DNA of 64,000 nucleotides from Pardosa pseudoannulata (lineage: Eukaryota > Arthropoda > Arachnida > Araneae > Lycosidae): the NCBI GenBank assembly GCA_032207245.1, contig CM063502.1, forward strand, positions 74,316,509 to 74,380,508. Direction: 5' to 3'. The translations under genes and the position numbers were made by a program. Shown one piece after another: positions 1 to 13,492 of this stretch. Below the pieces are notes generated by a model. That model did no database searches and had not been told where the DNA came from. It saw only the letters and a program-made list of their open reading frames with translations. Within the stretch, counting starts at the first letter, position 1. The number at the start of each line of letters is the position of its first letter.

Positions 1-803
1 TATTTGCTAACATGAAATGCGCATCAACTCTATTTTATTTAGTGTAAGAGGAAAATTGAAAATATTTCATTGAAGTTACGCTTAAAAAATGTTGCTACCA
101 ATTCAATAAATCATCTACATCTTATCTTAAGAAAAAATAGGTATTAATATTGTATCGTTACACTTTTCAAGTCGTAACAATTTAGGTACAGGTTTTCATT
201 TCATTCATATTCAGTTATTGTACGCATTCAAATTTCATTTTATTTATTTTATAGATTTACAAATTCTTCAAAAATCTTGAAGAATATGTAAAATATAGAA
301 TATAAGTAGGAAAAATAATGTCAAAAACCGTTTTAAGCTTTAATAAATATTTACTTTAACATTAAGAAGATTACTTTCATTAGATTAAGATTATAGATAG
401 ATAGATAAGATTACTTTAACTAGATACTTTAACAGATAGTACTTTAATAGATAAGTTTAATTAGATTAAGATTACTTTATCATTGATTAAGAAGTATAAT
501 ATTCGGCATAGATCATTAGGTAGATCTTAGACACTTGGCATAACATTTGATAAAAATGTGAACGATATTTCAACTTGCTGAAATTTATTTCGGAGTACAA
601 AGATTCGCAGTAATATGTATACAAAAATTAAATATCGGTGTAAAGCAGCTGTCTTTAAGTATGGATATTTGAAATCTATGTATCAAAATGCTAGTTAATT
701 AACCAGGATTGAGTGAAAAATATCTTCAATTTTTTTTAAAAAGGGATTTGGGCATAATTTGGATGGAAATTCTATTGACAGTGTTTTGCAAAACGAGAGC
801 TAA
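1..803. other. Non-coding AT-rich DNA
   Basis: No supported gene. Positions about 358-490 hold a degenerate short-period repeat built from GATA, ATTACTTTAA and TAGATAAG words. Otherwise nothing recognisable. Confidence 0.5.
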
Positions 804-1034
804 TTAGACGGGGCCTACTGCTTGAAAACGATTCACAATGTCACAAACATCTATGCTAACAGTGTTATTTGAACAGATAAACTTCGTTATAATCTCCCTG
901 AAAATGCTAGACACCCCGGTTGGCAAGTACCCAGGGTATATAATTCTTAATGTAAAGGCAAAACTAGTCGAAAATGGAAGAAAATTCATTAGCTCCTCGG
1001 GTCTATTCCCTAGAAAGTTTTTGAGAGTATCCAT
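804..1034 (-). CDS. Unrecognised ORF, possible exon or old repeat fragment
   Basis: This is an open frame of 76 codons on the minus strand with a richer base composition than its surroundings; the opposite strand is also open over 838-1038. The peptide has mixed hydrophobic and polar content and no motif I recognise. A possible splice acceptor (CTTTCTAG) lies inside the frame shortly after its first ATG, so a shorter exon is possible. There is no clear donor before the stop. It could equally be a decayed transposon piece. I infer coding potential only from length and composition. Confidence 0.15.
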   Translation of the reverse strand: MDTLKNFLGNRPEELMNFLPFSTSFAFTLRIIYPGYLPTGVSSIFREIITKFICSNNTVSIDVCDIVNRFQAVGPV

Positions 1035-2534
1035 TTAGTTTTATTGTTTGTATTAAAATTCTTTGTTATACTAGAAGTAATGGAAATGAATTTTTAGCAA
1101 AATTTAATGTTTCCTTTAATATATTTCATTCCCGAAAGAAACTCACAATCATAGGTGTTTGTAATCAAATTCAATATAAAAAAGGAATTTCCTATTCTAA
1201 ATAGATTCACTTTTATCAGACATGAGTAGATCTGACTAGGGACTTCTGATCATGTTGGATTCCACCAAAGTACAACTCCGTACCTCTTCAACCGTTATTT
1301 AACAATCGTCAATTTCAACCGTTATTTAACACTAAACATAAACTTAATCCCTTGCCTGTGACGCCCTAACTCGGTTCGGGCAAAGCAAATTCGCGCTAAT
1401 TTTGGAATGCTCAACTTGAGTTTGGGCAAGAGAAAAAACGGTATTTCAATTCCATGAAGCTCGAAATTGGTTGATCCAGTGCATAATATTTAATTTGTCA
1501 TTTTCTCAAAAGATAGAGATACTTTTCCTTGAAAATTTCTACAGTTTCAAGCCATTTGTTGCTATTTCTCGGATACTTTAAAGGATTTGTAAAATTTAAA
1601 GGAATCTGAGGGACATGGAGTTATTGGCAGTTGATATTAATAATAATATTATTGTATTAATCTGTTATATTTACCCAGAAAATTATGCCATTTTACTAAT
1701 TTTTCTGTAATTTAAACAAAAATTACTATTATGCATTAATATTTCTCCTATATGAGAAAATATTGAAAATAGTAGTTATGTTATTTCAATTTTTTTTCAA
1801 AAATAATCTATTTCTGACATTTGGATGATAATAATGAACAAAATTAAAGAGAAAAATTCCATTTTTGGCACGTTTCTCTCAAATATATTTCAAAGGCAAT
1901 GGGTTAATGTCGAGCCTCATTTGCACACCTATTAAAGTACAATGTATAGTAAACAACATGATTTTTTGCAAAATTTTCTAAAACCATCTCCATAGAATTC
2001 GGGGATTCGAAAACCTCAGCTAGCTTGGATGTTCTTAACAATTTGGAATCGGCTTTAAACAGTAGGTTATAGCCTTATTAGCTTTCGTTTAGTAAAACCG
2101 TATACTGTAGCTCACCAAAGTAAATCAATCTTCGATAATTCTTCGTATTTCTAGATACATAACAACAAACTACAGTTGTTTTGTATGTATAAGAATGAAG
2201 TTATGTTAAAATTAATTTTGTAACTGTCTCCAATAAAATTTCATTTAAGGGAAAACTTACATTAGTAATTATATTAAGCCTTTTAAAGCCACACACTTGT
2301 TCAATAGGTATTATTTAAAACATTTAAAGTGGTTTTTGCTTTAGTACGAATGAAACGACAGACTTTAAAACCATTTATCATATGTTCAATAACTGCTGCT
2401 ATTCAATACTTTATCTTTTCATAAAAAATGTTGCTAAGCTTAACTGGAATAACAATTTCTAAAAGGATTTATTAGAGTTGTGTGCTCTAGTTTATTATGG
2501 ATATTCTTATTAACAACAAAACGAGATCCCAATA
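1035..2534. other. Non-coding, no clear feature
   Basis: No supported gene. A short direct repeat (TTTCAACCGTTATTTAACA, near 1294 and 1312) precedes a GC-richer patch at about 1350-1440. The rest is AT-rich with poly-T and poly-A runs. Confidence 0.45.
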
Positions 2535-2825
2535 TGTACCAAATTGAAGTGGGATAATAAATACTTTATGAGAAAATGCTAAAAATGTATGAGCAATGGC
2601 CGTAATATTATGAAAATTCATTTTTGTAATATGATGTGTTTGTAAATGTCTGTAATTTCATTTTTAAGATCTAAATAGTATGCACCAAATTGGAGTGGGA
2701 TAATAAATACTTTATGAGAAAATGCTAAAATTATATAGGCAATATCCGTAATATTATGTAAATTCATGTTTGTAATATAATAAGTTTGTAAATGTCTGTA
2801 ATTTCGTTTTTAAGATCTAAATAAC
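2535..2825. repeat. Tandem duplication, two 146 bp units
   Basis: Unit 1 (2535-2680) and unit 2 (2681-2825) are head-to-tail and share long identical blocks, for example GGGATAATAAATACTTTATG and TTTGTAAATGTCTGTAATTT. They differ by scattered substitutions. No coding frame. This is a local duplication of unknown origin. Confidence 0.85.
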
Positions 2826-4200
2826 AACTAATATAACAAGAAAATAATTCTAAAATTAAGTATTAGTATAACAGTGACTTTTGTTTCTTACAAATATAAC
2901 TTCGAAATGGGAAGTCATTTTAATAACCAAAGAAGTAAAAATGAAAACTTCTGCATTTACTCACCAAAATTACTTACAAAAATAATTTTGATGTATATAA
3001 TTACGAAAGCTGATTGATAAAAATCTTGCAGTAGTAATTGTGGGTGTTGTCCATTGTGATGGGTATCATTTTGAAAATCATTGGAGACGAAGGACAATTT
3101 TTGTAAGACTAATTTAACAATCATATAATTATTTAGTATTTAATGGATCACTTAGTTTGATAGTAGTATAAAAGATGATTTTGTCCAGCCTTAAGGCAGC
3201 TAAAACTGTACAATAACCTACAAATAAAATGCATGGTGTTTAAACGGTAGTTAAATAGCAGTAATAATAATAACGTAAGGAGGACACATAGATATTTTAA
3301 AAAAGTGTTTTTGTTAAATGAAATTTGCTGCGTTTTTGATTTATCGTATTCACATACATGCACACAGAACGCGTCTTACATTTGACAAATTTAACTTATA
3401 TATCGCAGAAATTCTTCCTAGCATATCTCCTTTTATGTAAAAGTTATTACGTTTTGTCTATAATATCTCCCACCTTTTATTAAAGGGTAATTTTTCAATT
3501 TTTTTAAAATATTATCATATATTTGAATAAGTAATGCATAGATATCGTAATGCTTAATTATGTGTATTATAATTCAAATATCCCATTTTAAATTATATGG
3601 TGTATTTTTATATTTTAATCGTTACACTGAGATATGTCAGAGTAATTAATTTGAAATCTATAAATTCAAGTAAGCTTCTGTTCTTTTGTTTTCTTAGTAA
3701 ATATATCACCTACTATAAGAACTAATCTTATAAAATGTAATTTTCATTCAATACATAACATTTGAATGGAATTAATTTATAAAATTTGACAGCATTAGCG
3801 TTTTAAATAGTATAAAATATTTGGAATTTAATTAACCACCAGAATAAGTTATTAAATACTCTTTCCGATAAAATTTGCAAGTATAATTAGTTTCATATAT
3901 TTTCTCTTATGTACATTCATGAATTCCTCTTTCAATATTATTACCAGTAAGTCAATGAAGCAAGGTTAATTAAACAAAAACCTCCGAAATGTCTCCCATG
4001 AGTGACAATGAACAGTATTAAACAATTATATCTTGTATTACAAACAGCAATTAATATCAGAGTCAAATCATTAATATAACAAAGACTATTACCATATATT
4101 TTACCTTTGTATTATATAATTTCTAACATATACCATAGACTAACCAGGAAAATATACATAAGCATTCCTTTACTCATAATTTATTTCCAGAATAAAAATT
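2826..4200. other. Non-coding AT-rich DNA
   Basis: No gene or repeat that I can support. The 71-codon minus-strand frame near 3148-3363 is Leu/Tyr-rich, has no splice context, and is most likely chance. Confidence 0.45.
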
Positions 4201-4204
4201 AGAT

Positions 4205-4510
4205 TCACTGGATTTCTTCAGTGGTATATAAAACGGGTGACAATAACACTTTGCACCATAGAATAATTTTTATAAAGTAAATATTTTGTGCATTAATATA
4301 ATACAGCTATTTTTAAATTGTAATGTTTCTTTTTAATTAGAAATTAATTACTTTACAGATGAAAAATAATGAAAAATTTTATAAAGGAAATTTCAGAATC
4401 ATAATTTTTATTTTGTGTCCTTATTTCAAAAGGAAAAATTGGTGTTAGAGTATTTCTTCAATATTATAATAAAACAGGTAACAATAACATTTTTCACCAT
4501 ACAATCACTT
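4205..4510. repeat. Diverged direct duplication, about 240 bp period
   Basis: The stretch near 4215-4265 (GGTGACAATAACACTTTGCACCAT) recurs in altered form near 4453-4502 (GGTAACAATAACATTTTTCACCAT), with similar flanks. The copies are old and gapped. The flanking TTCTTCA words also match. Homology is inferred by eye. Confidence 0.45.
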
Positions 4511-5208
4511 GTACTGTGTGGATATATTGTGTCTTATTTGTATATACAACTAATTATTATAATGTATAATTTCACATCCGTTCGAAAATCAAACAATTTA
4601 TAAATGAAATAAAATAAAAATTGTGATAGATGAAATTAAATCATTTTACGGTATTATTTTTTGTGTTGTTCAGTACAGTCTCAGTGATATTGTAATTTCT
4701 TGAAAATATGAAAATAAATATAATTACAATAATTCTGAAACCGGAACAACTTTATCTCTTGCATGGTTTGTTTGGTAATATTTTATTACATCATAAATGC
4801 AGAACACGGAGAACGCAATAGACATATTCTATGCACCTCGAAACTTTATTAACTCCAATACTGGTTTAAATACAATTATAGTAAAAAAAAATGCTATATT
4901 CCATCTTAAATAACTTTTGTTGCAGACTTTTCCACGAAAGAAGATATTGCAGAGAATATGTGTTCAACATTATTAAAATATTTTATGTACTGTTTTGCAA
5001 TAAAATTTCTATAGAATGTCAATTTAGAAAAACATTTTAAAACTTTATTATAACATTTTCAGTTATAATATCAGATTCTATGGGAAGAAAAATAGGTTTT
5101 ATCACTCTTTATATTAAGACGGCAATGAACTTTTAAATGGGTAAAATATGACAGTTCGATATTTCTATCTCAAACTATGAAACATTACTAGCAATGACAA
5201 ACAAAAAT

Positions 5209-5406
<198 letters not shown>

Positions 5407-5759
5407 ATACTATCATGAAATTCAATTAACACCACAGCATACAATAGAATTTTTTGTGTTTATTTTAGTTTTTTTGTACAAAAAAATGAATTTTCCACTA
5501 ATGTTGCGTTTTTCTTTTTTTATTTTCTTTGAATTCTTATAATGTGACCACTTTTATACTAAGGATTTAAAGGTATCCTGTAACTGAAAATGGCAGTATC
5601 ATGAGTAAAAGGAATGCGGGTGGAATGTTTCGAATAAAGGTTTATTTCAAAACAATCAATTATTAATAGATTAATAAATAATTGTCATTTTGCTTTGGAG
5701 TTTCAACTTCTTTTATATAAATATATTACTATTTAAGCAGTAAACTTTCAAGAACATTG

Positions 5760-6330
5760 ATTTAAAACAAAATTAATTATTTTTTAAACATCCCTGTCAC
5801 CATGAAAATGAAGCAAAAAGCAAATTTTAGTGCCTATTTTGATCATTAAGCAATGCTAATTTTCAGGTACCACATTAAGAAAACTGTTCTAAAATAAGTA
5901 CTTCGTTTTTTTTTTAGTTTAAATATTTTTATGGTTTTTCGGATAAATATATTTTTAAATATTTATTCTCATCAACTATAAGCATTAAATATGGTTCGTA
6001 GTTAATAATATTCAAAGTGAACGAGGAAAAATATAGTTACAAAATTGGTACCTCATAATATTTTTTAATTTTAAATATTTTTACTGATTTTTAAATAAAA
6101 ATATCTTTAAAACTATTCACATATGCTTTTCGCACTACATTGAATATTATCATTATTTAATTCTATTCATTCTTGACGAACAATATATAAAAAAGGTCCA
6201 ACACTAGTAGTCCATTAACTTTTTATCTTATACATTTTTTGAGGTTTTCAGATAAATATGTCTTTAAAAATCATTCCCATAAAACTCTCATGTTAAATGT
6301 TATTATGTTTTAATTAGATTTAAACTATTA
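5760..6330. repeat. Diverged tandem repeat, 3-4 units of about 150 bp
   Basis: A motif of the form ATTTTT..GG/TTTTT..GATAAATAT.TTTTAAA recurs near 5925, 6072 and 6231, each followed by similar AT-rich sequence. A GGTACC.CATAA word recurs near 5868 and 6047. Divergence is high, so boundaries are approximate. Confidence 0.5.
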
Positions 6331-9300
6331 TATCACTAGGAAAATTCGAATGACAGTTAAGATATATATTCTTATTTGATGTAATAAACAAGTAGTATTT
6401 TTACTGCAATGCTTTATTTATAAAAACTATTTTGTATCTTATATAACTTATATATCCCTTTTTCCCTTTGAATCACAACACTTTTAAAAATGATCCTCAT
6501 CAAGGCCCATAAACATATTTTCTTTGGAGAAATTCTTTCGAAAGGACTCTTATAGCAATATAGTGCAACAGTCGTGTGAGCGAGGAAAGTATTCTCCGGA
6601 GAAATCTATTTACTTCTCTTGATGCATGAATCCTGTTTCGTAGTTTGATACTAGGGATCTATTTCTAGCTTATATCCGTCCAATTAGGATCGTATCTACG
6701 GCTTATAGTGGATTGAAAGTACCACAAACAAAGTTACCTGGACCATTAAGAGACACAAAAGGATAAAAATGGTGAAATGCAATTTGTTAAGTTTCTTTAT
6801 TGTGTAGTAAAACACGAGCTAAATCGTTTTTCATCGACCAGTTCACCTAAATGAGCGATCTTAAACACTTTATAAAGATATTCTTTTTTCATACATGAGA
6901 ACGGATATCATAGATTACTTTAGAATTATCTAAGATTTTACTTATAAACGTCATTTCGCTGTTAGAAATACCGTTCTAAAGCACAAATAGTCCCTTTAAA
7001 TTATTCCATCATATAGTAAATAAATAATGATATTTTGCATTTTAACATCAAAAGCATAATAGCTCCTTGGCTTGTCTAGGAAATATTTTAAAACAATTAC
7101 ATTTAAAAAATCAGGAGGAAATTTAGAAATAGAATTAATTCTTTTATTCATTATATAAGATTTTCTAATATATCTTTGTCCTAACTGGTTATGGTAGCAT
7201 TTGGAAAATGGTTCTTCTTTTCATTTTAAATGATTTTCTGAGAAGTATGATAATAAGTACCTTATTATAGAAAGCTTTAGCCAAAGAATTAATTTATTAA
7301 TTCATTCCTCTCCTAAATCTCATTCTCCACCTTTTTTGGTAGAAAAATTTTGTACTACTATAATTTTATCATGAAGCGAGCACAATTTCTATCCTTTTAA
7401 TATTAATTAAAATTTTAACTTAAAAAATAATATTTTTACATTGGAAGTGTTAATACTATAACAAATGAATAATTTACAAGCATTTCATCGGTTTATTCAA
7501 CCTCAATTACTCCTAAGTTTCATTTATTTCCCACTAACTCAGTTCTAATAAATATTTCAAAGCTTATTATAATCGTTTATATGCTTAATATGAAAGAAAA
7601 ACTATTTCCTTAGTCTTCTCTGAGAGATCCCGAATGTTGAGAGAGATACAATTCTTTTATCTGTTTACAGAAATAAGAGAGGGACTAAAACTATCCTAAA
7701 GGATACTGGAACGACGCGGAGAGAATACAAAAGGAAAGTGAATGCAGTAATGTGACAAGATAATGCAGTTACAGATGTAAATTTCATTGCCGAAAGGCAA
7801 CACAAGATGGCGTAATTTTTCACACCATTTCAAATGGCAACGCCCTGTTTGACAAACGTAAGATCGTACCAGGACACCAAGACTAATAGAGGAGTGTAGG
7901 ACACCCACCGGTTTTTCTTAACCTCGTGCCATCATATTTTTCTTTAAAGTTTTGAAAACTATGGAGTACATGTCAAACAATTTGTATTCAATTTGGCTGA
8001 GTTGTTTTTAGGAACTACTGCCGTCAATTACGATTGCTGATATTTACAGTTCTTCAATCTAAGAATATAGATGGTAATGTCTATTAAGATAAAGAAAGAT
8101 ATATTGCATTTTCACTGCTAATAATGAGCTCCAAGCTCGGTGGTACTTTTGTATGCTGATAACTATCTCTCATATGTAGTTATTTATCCTCCACTGACAA
8201 TCAAATTTCCAAACTCGCTTATGAAACATTTTGTGTTTTTTATTGTATGACTTAACTATGTTTGTTATCCATTCTCAAAATTACATTCTAAAAGTTTTAT
8301 ACCCTTCCAAGCATCCTCAAAATTATTAGAAAAACATAACTACCGTGATAAAAATCTATCAAAAATATTTTAACTTCAAAATTTTAAAGACTAACATCTT
8401 AACAGGTTTCAACTGACTACAGAATCAAATTTCCTAGTGGAACGCGACAAAGCATTTTTGAAAAAAAAAATATCTTCTACGGTCCAAAGTGATTTTACTC
8501 AGGGTGACGTCATTAGCTCTAATGTGATGTTGGAGCCAAACTATCCAATGAATAAGCCATTTCTCACCCAGCTACGATGGAGTGGACTTTACAAACATCA
8601 CCAAGTTTAAGAGTCTTGATTTATTGGAGTCCATCAGATATCTAAATGGAAAGTCAAGAAGCCGCAGCGCTTGATTTATAGTGTTGGCATCCACTTTGCG
8701 AAAAATGCATTATTATCCGACTATAAGTTATACAGAGTTCGTCATTAATAACTGCATGCGGTGAGGTGGGTTCTCGAATTCGTTCACAGCAGATATAAAA
8801 TTAATGAAGTTTGAAGAAAATTTATTCATTTTTGATGACGATTGATATCTGATGAAAATAATTTGATGAATTGCGTGTCATTGCGAATTTAGAGTTTAAT
8901 TGAGTTCCCATTGAGATAAGCTGATATTGATTCAGACAGAAATTCTACCCTTTTCAACTCTAAGTTTTTAAATGGTCTTATTTGTCTTTCAATATCGATA
9001 ATCACTTGCCATTTTTCTTTCAAAGAATTAAGTACTTCGTAGAACTATTCGCGGGAAGACAGTGGGAAATTTCCGATAATGTATGACTTATATTGTTTAA
9101 TGTAGTGTAAAAAAGACTGCATAAAGTGTTAGTTGTATGAAGCTTTTCATTACATTCACTCATGCTGATAAAAAGAACAAAAATCCTTGCAGAAATAATT
9201 ATTTTTAATTTTTATATGCCTTTTAATGGTACAAACACTGGTTAAAATTAACGAAAAAAGGAATTAACGTTTCTTAAATAATATTTTAAAGTGGTACAGT

Positions 9301-9997
9301 ACTACATTGGTAAGATAATTAATGGTTAAATAATATTTAATTGAAAAAAATGCATTATTCTGTCAGTGGTATCATACAATAGTGATGCGTTTATAATAAT
9401 CTTACTAGAGCTATAATGATACAATTGAGATGATCTATAATAGTTATTTTACTAAATATTACTGTTGTAGATAATAATCGGCTCTGGTCACAATCTTCTC
9501 TTTTAAGGGATTAAATTATTCCCAAAACATACTTCAGTATATAGTATTAATAAATACATCATTAACATTAGTTGTTTATTCTTTTCCATTTGCTGTAAAA
9601 ATCGCAAAATATAGAAGACTTTAACCACGATAAACTTAAGAGGAGATCATTCTAATTCTTCATTAATTCCATTTCACTGAACAAATTTTGCACGATCAAA
9701 TTCCATCAGTGATCATTTTATTCGGAAATAATTAAACTAATACCTCAGTGTATTTTTAAATATCTTTACTATCAAATTTAACTGTGAATAATCATTTTAA
9801 CTTACAAAATTACCATTCCACAGAATATATTTTTATTTTCCGATTAAAAAAATTATTCGTTAAGTTATTCTTCGGTAGATTCACAAAAAAATTAGATAGA
9901 ATCTATCGTCTAACTTTGAAAATACTCCACATACATACATAAAGTAGTTTTCTGGAATGTCATTTCAGCTTTCCCGAGATTGCATGTCTTTATTTGT
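6331..9997. other. Intergenic or intronic DNA with weak exon-like spots
   Basis: No secure gene. GC-richer patches lie at about 6540-6760 and 8440-8800. At 7672-7748 (+) a pyrimidine tract plus CAG is followed by a short Lys/Arg-rich frame and a GTAATG donor-like site. Purine-rich DNA gives such frames by chance, so I do not call it an exon. Confidence 0.35.
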
Positions 9998-10228
9998 GGA
10001 GGCATTTAATGAAGTCCTATGGCACCCGTAAGCCACGTCCACAAACCGTAATTCAAGACTAAATGAGACAGCAATGGAGGACAGCTTGGCAGGATGTCTT
10101 TCTCTACAACAGAATCATTTTCCTTCTAGGATACGGAATCGCAGGGGAAAATATTTCTTTTCAATCTATTAACAATCGTCTTTGTAACAATCCCTTCTCT
10201 CTCTATCTCTCTTGCCTTTTAGTTCATG
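9998..10228. repeat. Dispersed repeat family A, copy 1
   Basis: This is alignable by eye with 16078-16268. Shared words include GAGGC, CGT.AGC, CAAACCGTAA.TCAAG, GAGAC.GC.ATGGA and a closing CTTGCC/TCTGCC pyrimidine tract. The copies are much diverged and in the same orientation. The 67-codon plus-strand frame over this segment is probably a by-product. Class unknown; it might be a non-autonomous transposon or SINE. Confidence 0.55.
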
Positions 10229-10993
10229 AATGGGGTACGCTCAACAAGGAAGTGAAACCCTATTAAATCTTTTCTGCAACGATTCTCTTTTCTTCAATAT
10301 TTTATAAAGTGTATTTAAATATAGCAATGAAACCATCATAATATAGATCGTTAATCTTAAATTTTCTGTAATTCGTTTTTTTTTTATACAATGCTTTTCC
10401 TTCCTTTCAAAGCATCGATATTTCAACAAGGAAATGAAATTTAATTGTTAAAGAAGTCTAGGACAATCTGTGTACAATACTTATAATAGAAAAGCATACT
10501 GATAAAAGTTCAAAAGTTATTCTTGAAGTGGAAGTAACAAATATTCATATTTATCGATTTCAAGCCTAGACATAAGTTACACTATAAAATGAAGTAATTA
10601 AAATAGAAATTGGATTCAAATAAAATGAAGTAATTTGTACTACACCAATCTAAAAGCTTTTTTCATAGGTAGTTAGAGATTATAAACGGTTTGATGATCT
10701 TACTAGTTACTTTAAAATATTTAAGCTACTAATGCAGTATTACAATATGTTATATTCGCTCATATACTGATATAATAAAATATAACACAATAGCATAACT
10801 GCATGACAGTTATAACATACTGTGTACGTTTCTATAGGATTTTTCAGTTCTTGAAGTTCTTGATTTTTCAATATTTTATTGATGTTTATTATATTATGAA
10901 ATAGAGATTAATAGAAATTTATGATTATGTTATAATAAAAATGTTATAAAAATAATTAAATAATACAATCGTAGTCAAGAAGTTACAAGAATT

Positions 10994-11810
10994 ACATTTC
11001 AATACAAAATAAGTAATTTCAGGTCTTATTATTTCTCGTATAATAGAAAGAGGATATCAGAACTTTCACAATCATACAGGAATGATCTTTTAATTGGTAA
11101 ACTTATTTAAACTTGGTGGAATCTGTAGTGTAAATCGCATAAAGTTTTCCTCGTGTAAATGTGACCTGTCTACTCACAGAAGACCTTAATGAAACCTATT
11201 CGTCTCCCTAATTGCTGCAATATAGTTCCATCATCTATGAAGCATTCTGAGCAATACCAAGAACAGTGGAGAGATTCACATTCCTTTCTTTGTCGTAAAA
11301 ATAAAAAAATAAAATTCCAACCTCTGCACAATGAGGAAAAAAGATAAAGGAAATATTTTTTATATTGCTAATTTTTAATAACTACAAAATAATAGAACTT
11401 TAGAATAGAATCTTGAAATAATAGGAAGTCTAATTCGGGGATGAAAGTTTGCAAGCATTGCATTTTAAGAATACATAAGTAATTCTCGGTCTAATTAGCC
11501 CTAGTGTAGTAAAAAGATAATTCTAGAGCTTCCGAGCCACAAACAAACAACACAGTACATTATTCAAACTGTGAAAGGGTTTAAACTTGTTCGAAAAGAT
11601 AGTAAAAACTATACAATGTTTTCTCCTCATAAATGTGAGATGTCTACTTATACCATTCCCCAGGGGAAGAAATTCATCCCGTTTGGGTCTACAATAAGTT
11701 TCTATCATAATGTGGCAATTCAAAGTTATCCACATTTCTCGCTCTAGCTAAGGTATAAGGGAATAAAGTCCCAATCTCTCAACTATGAGTGAAAAAAATA
11801 ACAGCTAACT
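10994..11810. repeat. Old direct duplication, two units about 460 bp apart
   Basis: Unit 1 (about 10994-11375) and unit 2 (about 11458-11810) share in order: CATTT..ATACA.AAGTAATT, a TCGT/CTAGTGTA block, GTTTTC.TC.T.AAATGTGA, TGTCTACT, a CCCAATCTCT/CCAACCTCTG block and ATGAG.GAAAAAA. Unit 1 on the minus strand also keeps a frame of about 50 codons with four cysteines. The repeated nature points to a decayed mobile element rather than a host gene. Confidence 0.5.
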
Positions 11811-12966
11811 TATTTTCACATTTTTCATTGTATTATTAATTATCAAACTTACGACAAAGTCTATCTTTTGTATCTTACCAAAATGCCACAGAGATTTAAT
11901 TAGTAAAAATATGTACCGAAGGTTTTGTATTGAATATTCAGCAGCTTGAATATATTATGTTTTTAAATATTTTCCCCTAATTGTATTTTCTTTAGTTACC
12001 TAATTTTCTAGCTTCCTGCTGTTTTTAAATTATACCAATCATTCATTGAAATTCCTTTGTGTTCAAACATTTGACTGTTTATTTCTCCTAGACGTTCTAC
12101 AGAAAAGAAATCTTTCTAATGCTAGTAAATTAATTTTCTTCATTTTTAATAAATGATTAAAAGAACTTTAGAGCAGACATATTGGTTACAGTTTTTAAAA
12201 ATCTCGGATTTTCTTCAGAATATCAATTCAGTGCATTTTACATTACCACTTAAGTTTTTAATTCCTATTATCATCCAGCGTAAAACTTAATTAGGGTGGT
12301 TTTAAATGACATAGAATTCATTTTCAATTTACTTTTTAAAAATACAATTAATTTTTTTTAATTATTCGGTACCAAATCATATAGAAACAAAAATCTGAAA
12401 ATTGATTTTGGAGTTCAAAGATTAAGTTTTCCGGAAATATTAATTATAAACAAAGAAAATGTAAAAAAAAGTATAGATAATTAATTAAGTGTATTCTTTT
12501 TTATGAGCCTTTTTATTGTTTTTAGCTACTAAAACGAAAAGAATTTTTTTTATCATATATATAAATAAGTGTTTTGTCATGTTGAACATCATAACAAAGT
12601 AATTCCGTATTAAAAACGAAATACTCATTTAAATTTATTTTTAAATTTAAGTGCAATATTAAGTGAAACATAAATAATTGTATGAATAATTGTATTTCTG
12701 TGAAATAAACGTTTTGGAGACTTGTTTTAAAGACTCTAGAATGGTTTTCAAAATGCTTCTTTCTCAACTAAATAACTATTACATAAAATATAATAGCTAA
12801 AGAATGAGGATTTTCTTGCTGATACAAACGCACTAAGTATGGTTTTTTAAATAATATTCAGTACATTACATTAGCGGAGTGCTTTTCCCAGTACTAGTTT
12901 TCTTAAAATAATTTAACACCTTTTTAATAATGTCTTTTATTTATACATTAATACATATTTAGCTTT
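11811..12966. other. Non-coding AT-rich DNA
   Basis: No supported gene. The 81-codon minus-strand frame (12522-12767) is Phe/Asn/Leu-rich with low-complexity AT composition, and I treat it as chance. Confidence 0.45.
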
Positions 12967-12970
12967 CTAA

Positions 12971-13488
12971 CACATTGTGTGCGGGTGCATTTCGCAGCGG
13001 AATTGCACCGGGAGTGGGCGTTTTGGGCCTAAATTTAGTTTTTCAGTCAAATCTCAATAGATCGAAAATTATTTAACTTTTTAACCAACTTTTTGTATTT
13101 TATATTGAAATATATAAACCAATATATAAATAAAAATATATAAATAACAACCATAATATTTTCGTAAACAAAAAATATTTTTTTAGTGGATAAATTTATA
13201 ATAGTATCGTAAATATGAAAAATCAAATAGAAATAGTAGTATATAGTTTAATTTTTTTCCCGTTCTGTGGTTTCGCATCTACTGATGTAAAAAGTAGTTT
13301 TTATTTGTCTAAATTTTTTCAGAATCTATGTATATTACAAGAACATTCGGCTTGGTTTCCCTGTATATACCGTTATTTTTGTACCCACAAACAAACCATG
13401 TTTTTACACTAGCCTGTACTAGTACGTGACCCGCGCTCAAGTATCAATCATCAGAAAACGTACTAGTACGTGTTCCACATACAATGTG
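12971..13488 (+). mobile_element. TTAA-target MITE (piggyBac-type), copy 1
   Basis: A 518 bp non-autonomous element. It is bounded by inverted termini, left CACATTGTGTGCGGG and right CCACATACAATGTG, and flanked by CTAA (mutated, 12967-12970) and TTAA (13489-13492). Just inside the left end is a GC-rich subterminal hairpin with arms GTGCA.TTTC and GAA.TTGCAC (12987-13010). The right part carries the palindrome GTACTAGTAC twice (13416, 13460). A TTAA target and subterminal repeats are typical of piggyBac-like elements. A second, inverted copy lies at 26071-26625, which fixes the boundaries. The 65-codon frame inside is not a transposase. Confidence 0.8.
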
Positions 13489-13492
13489 TTAA

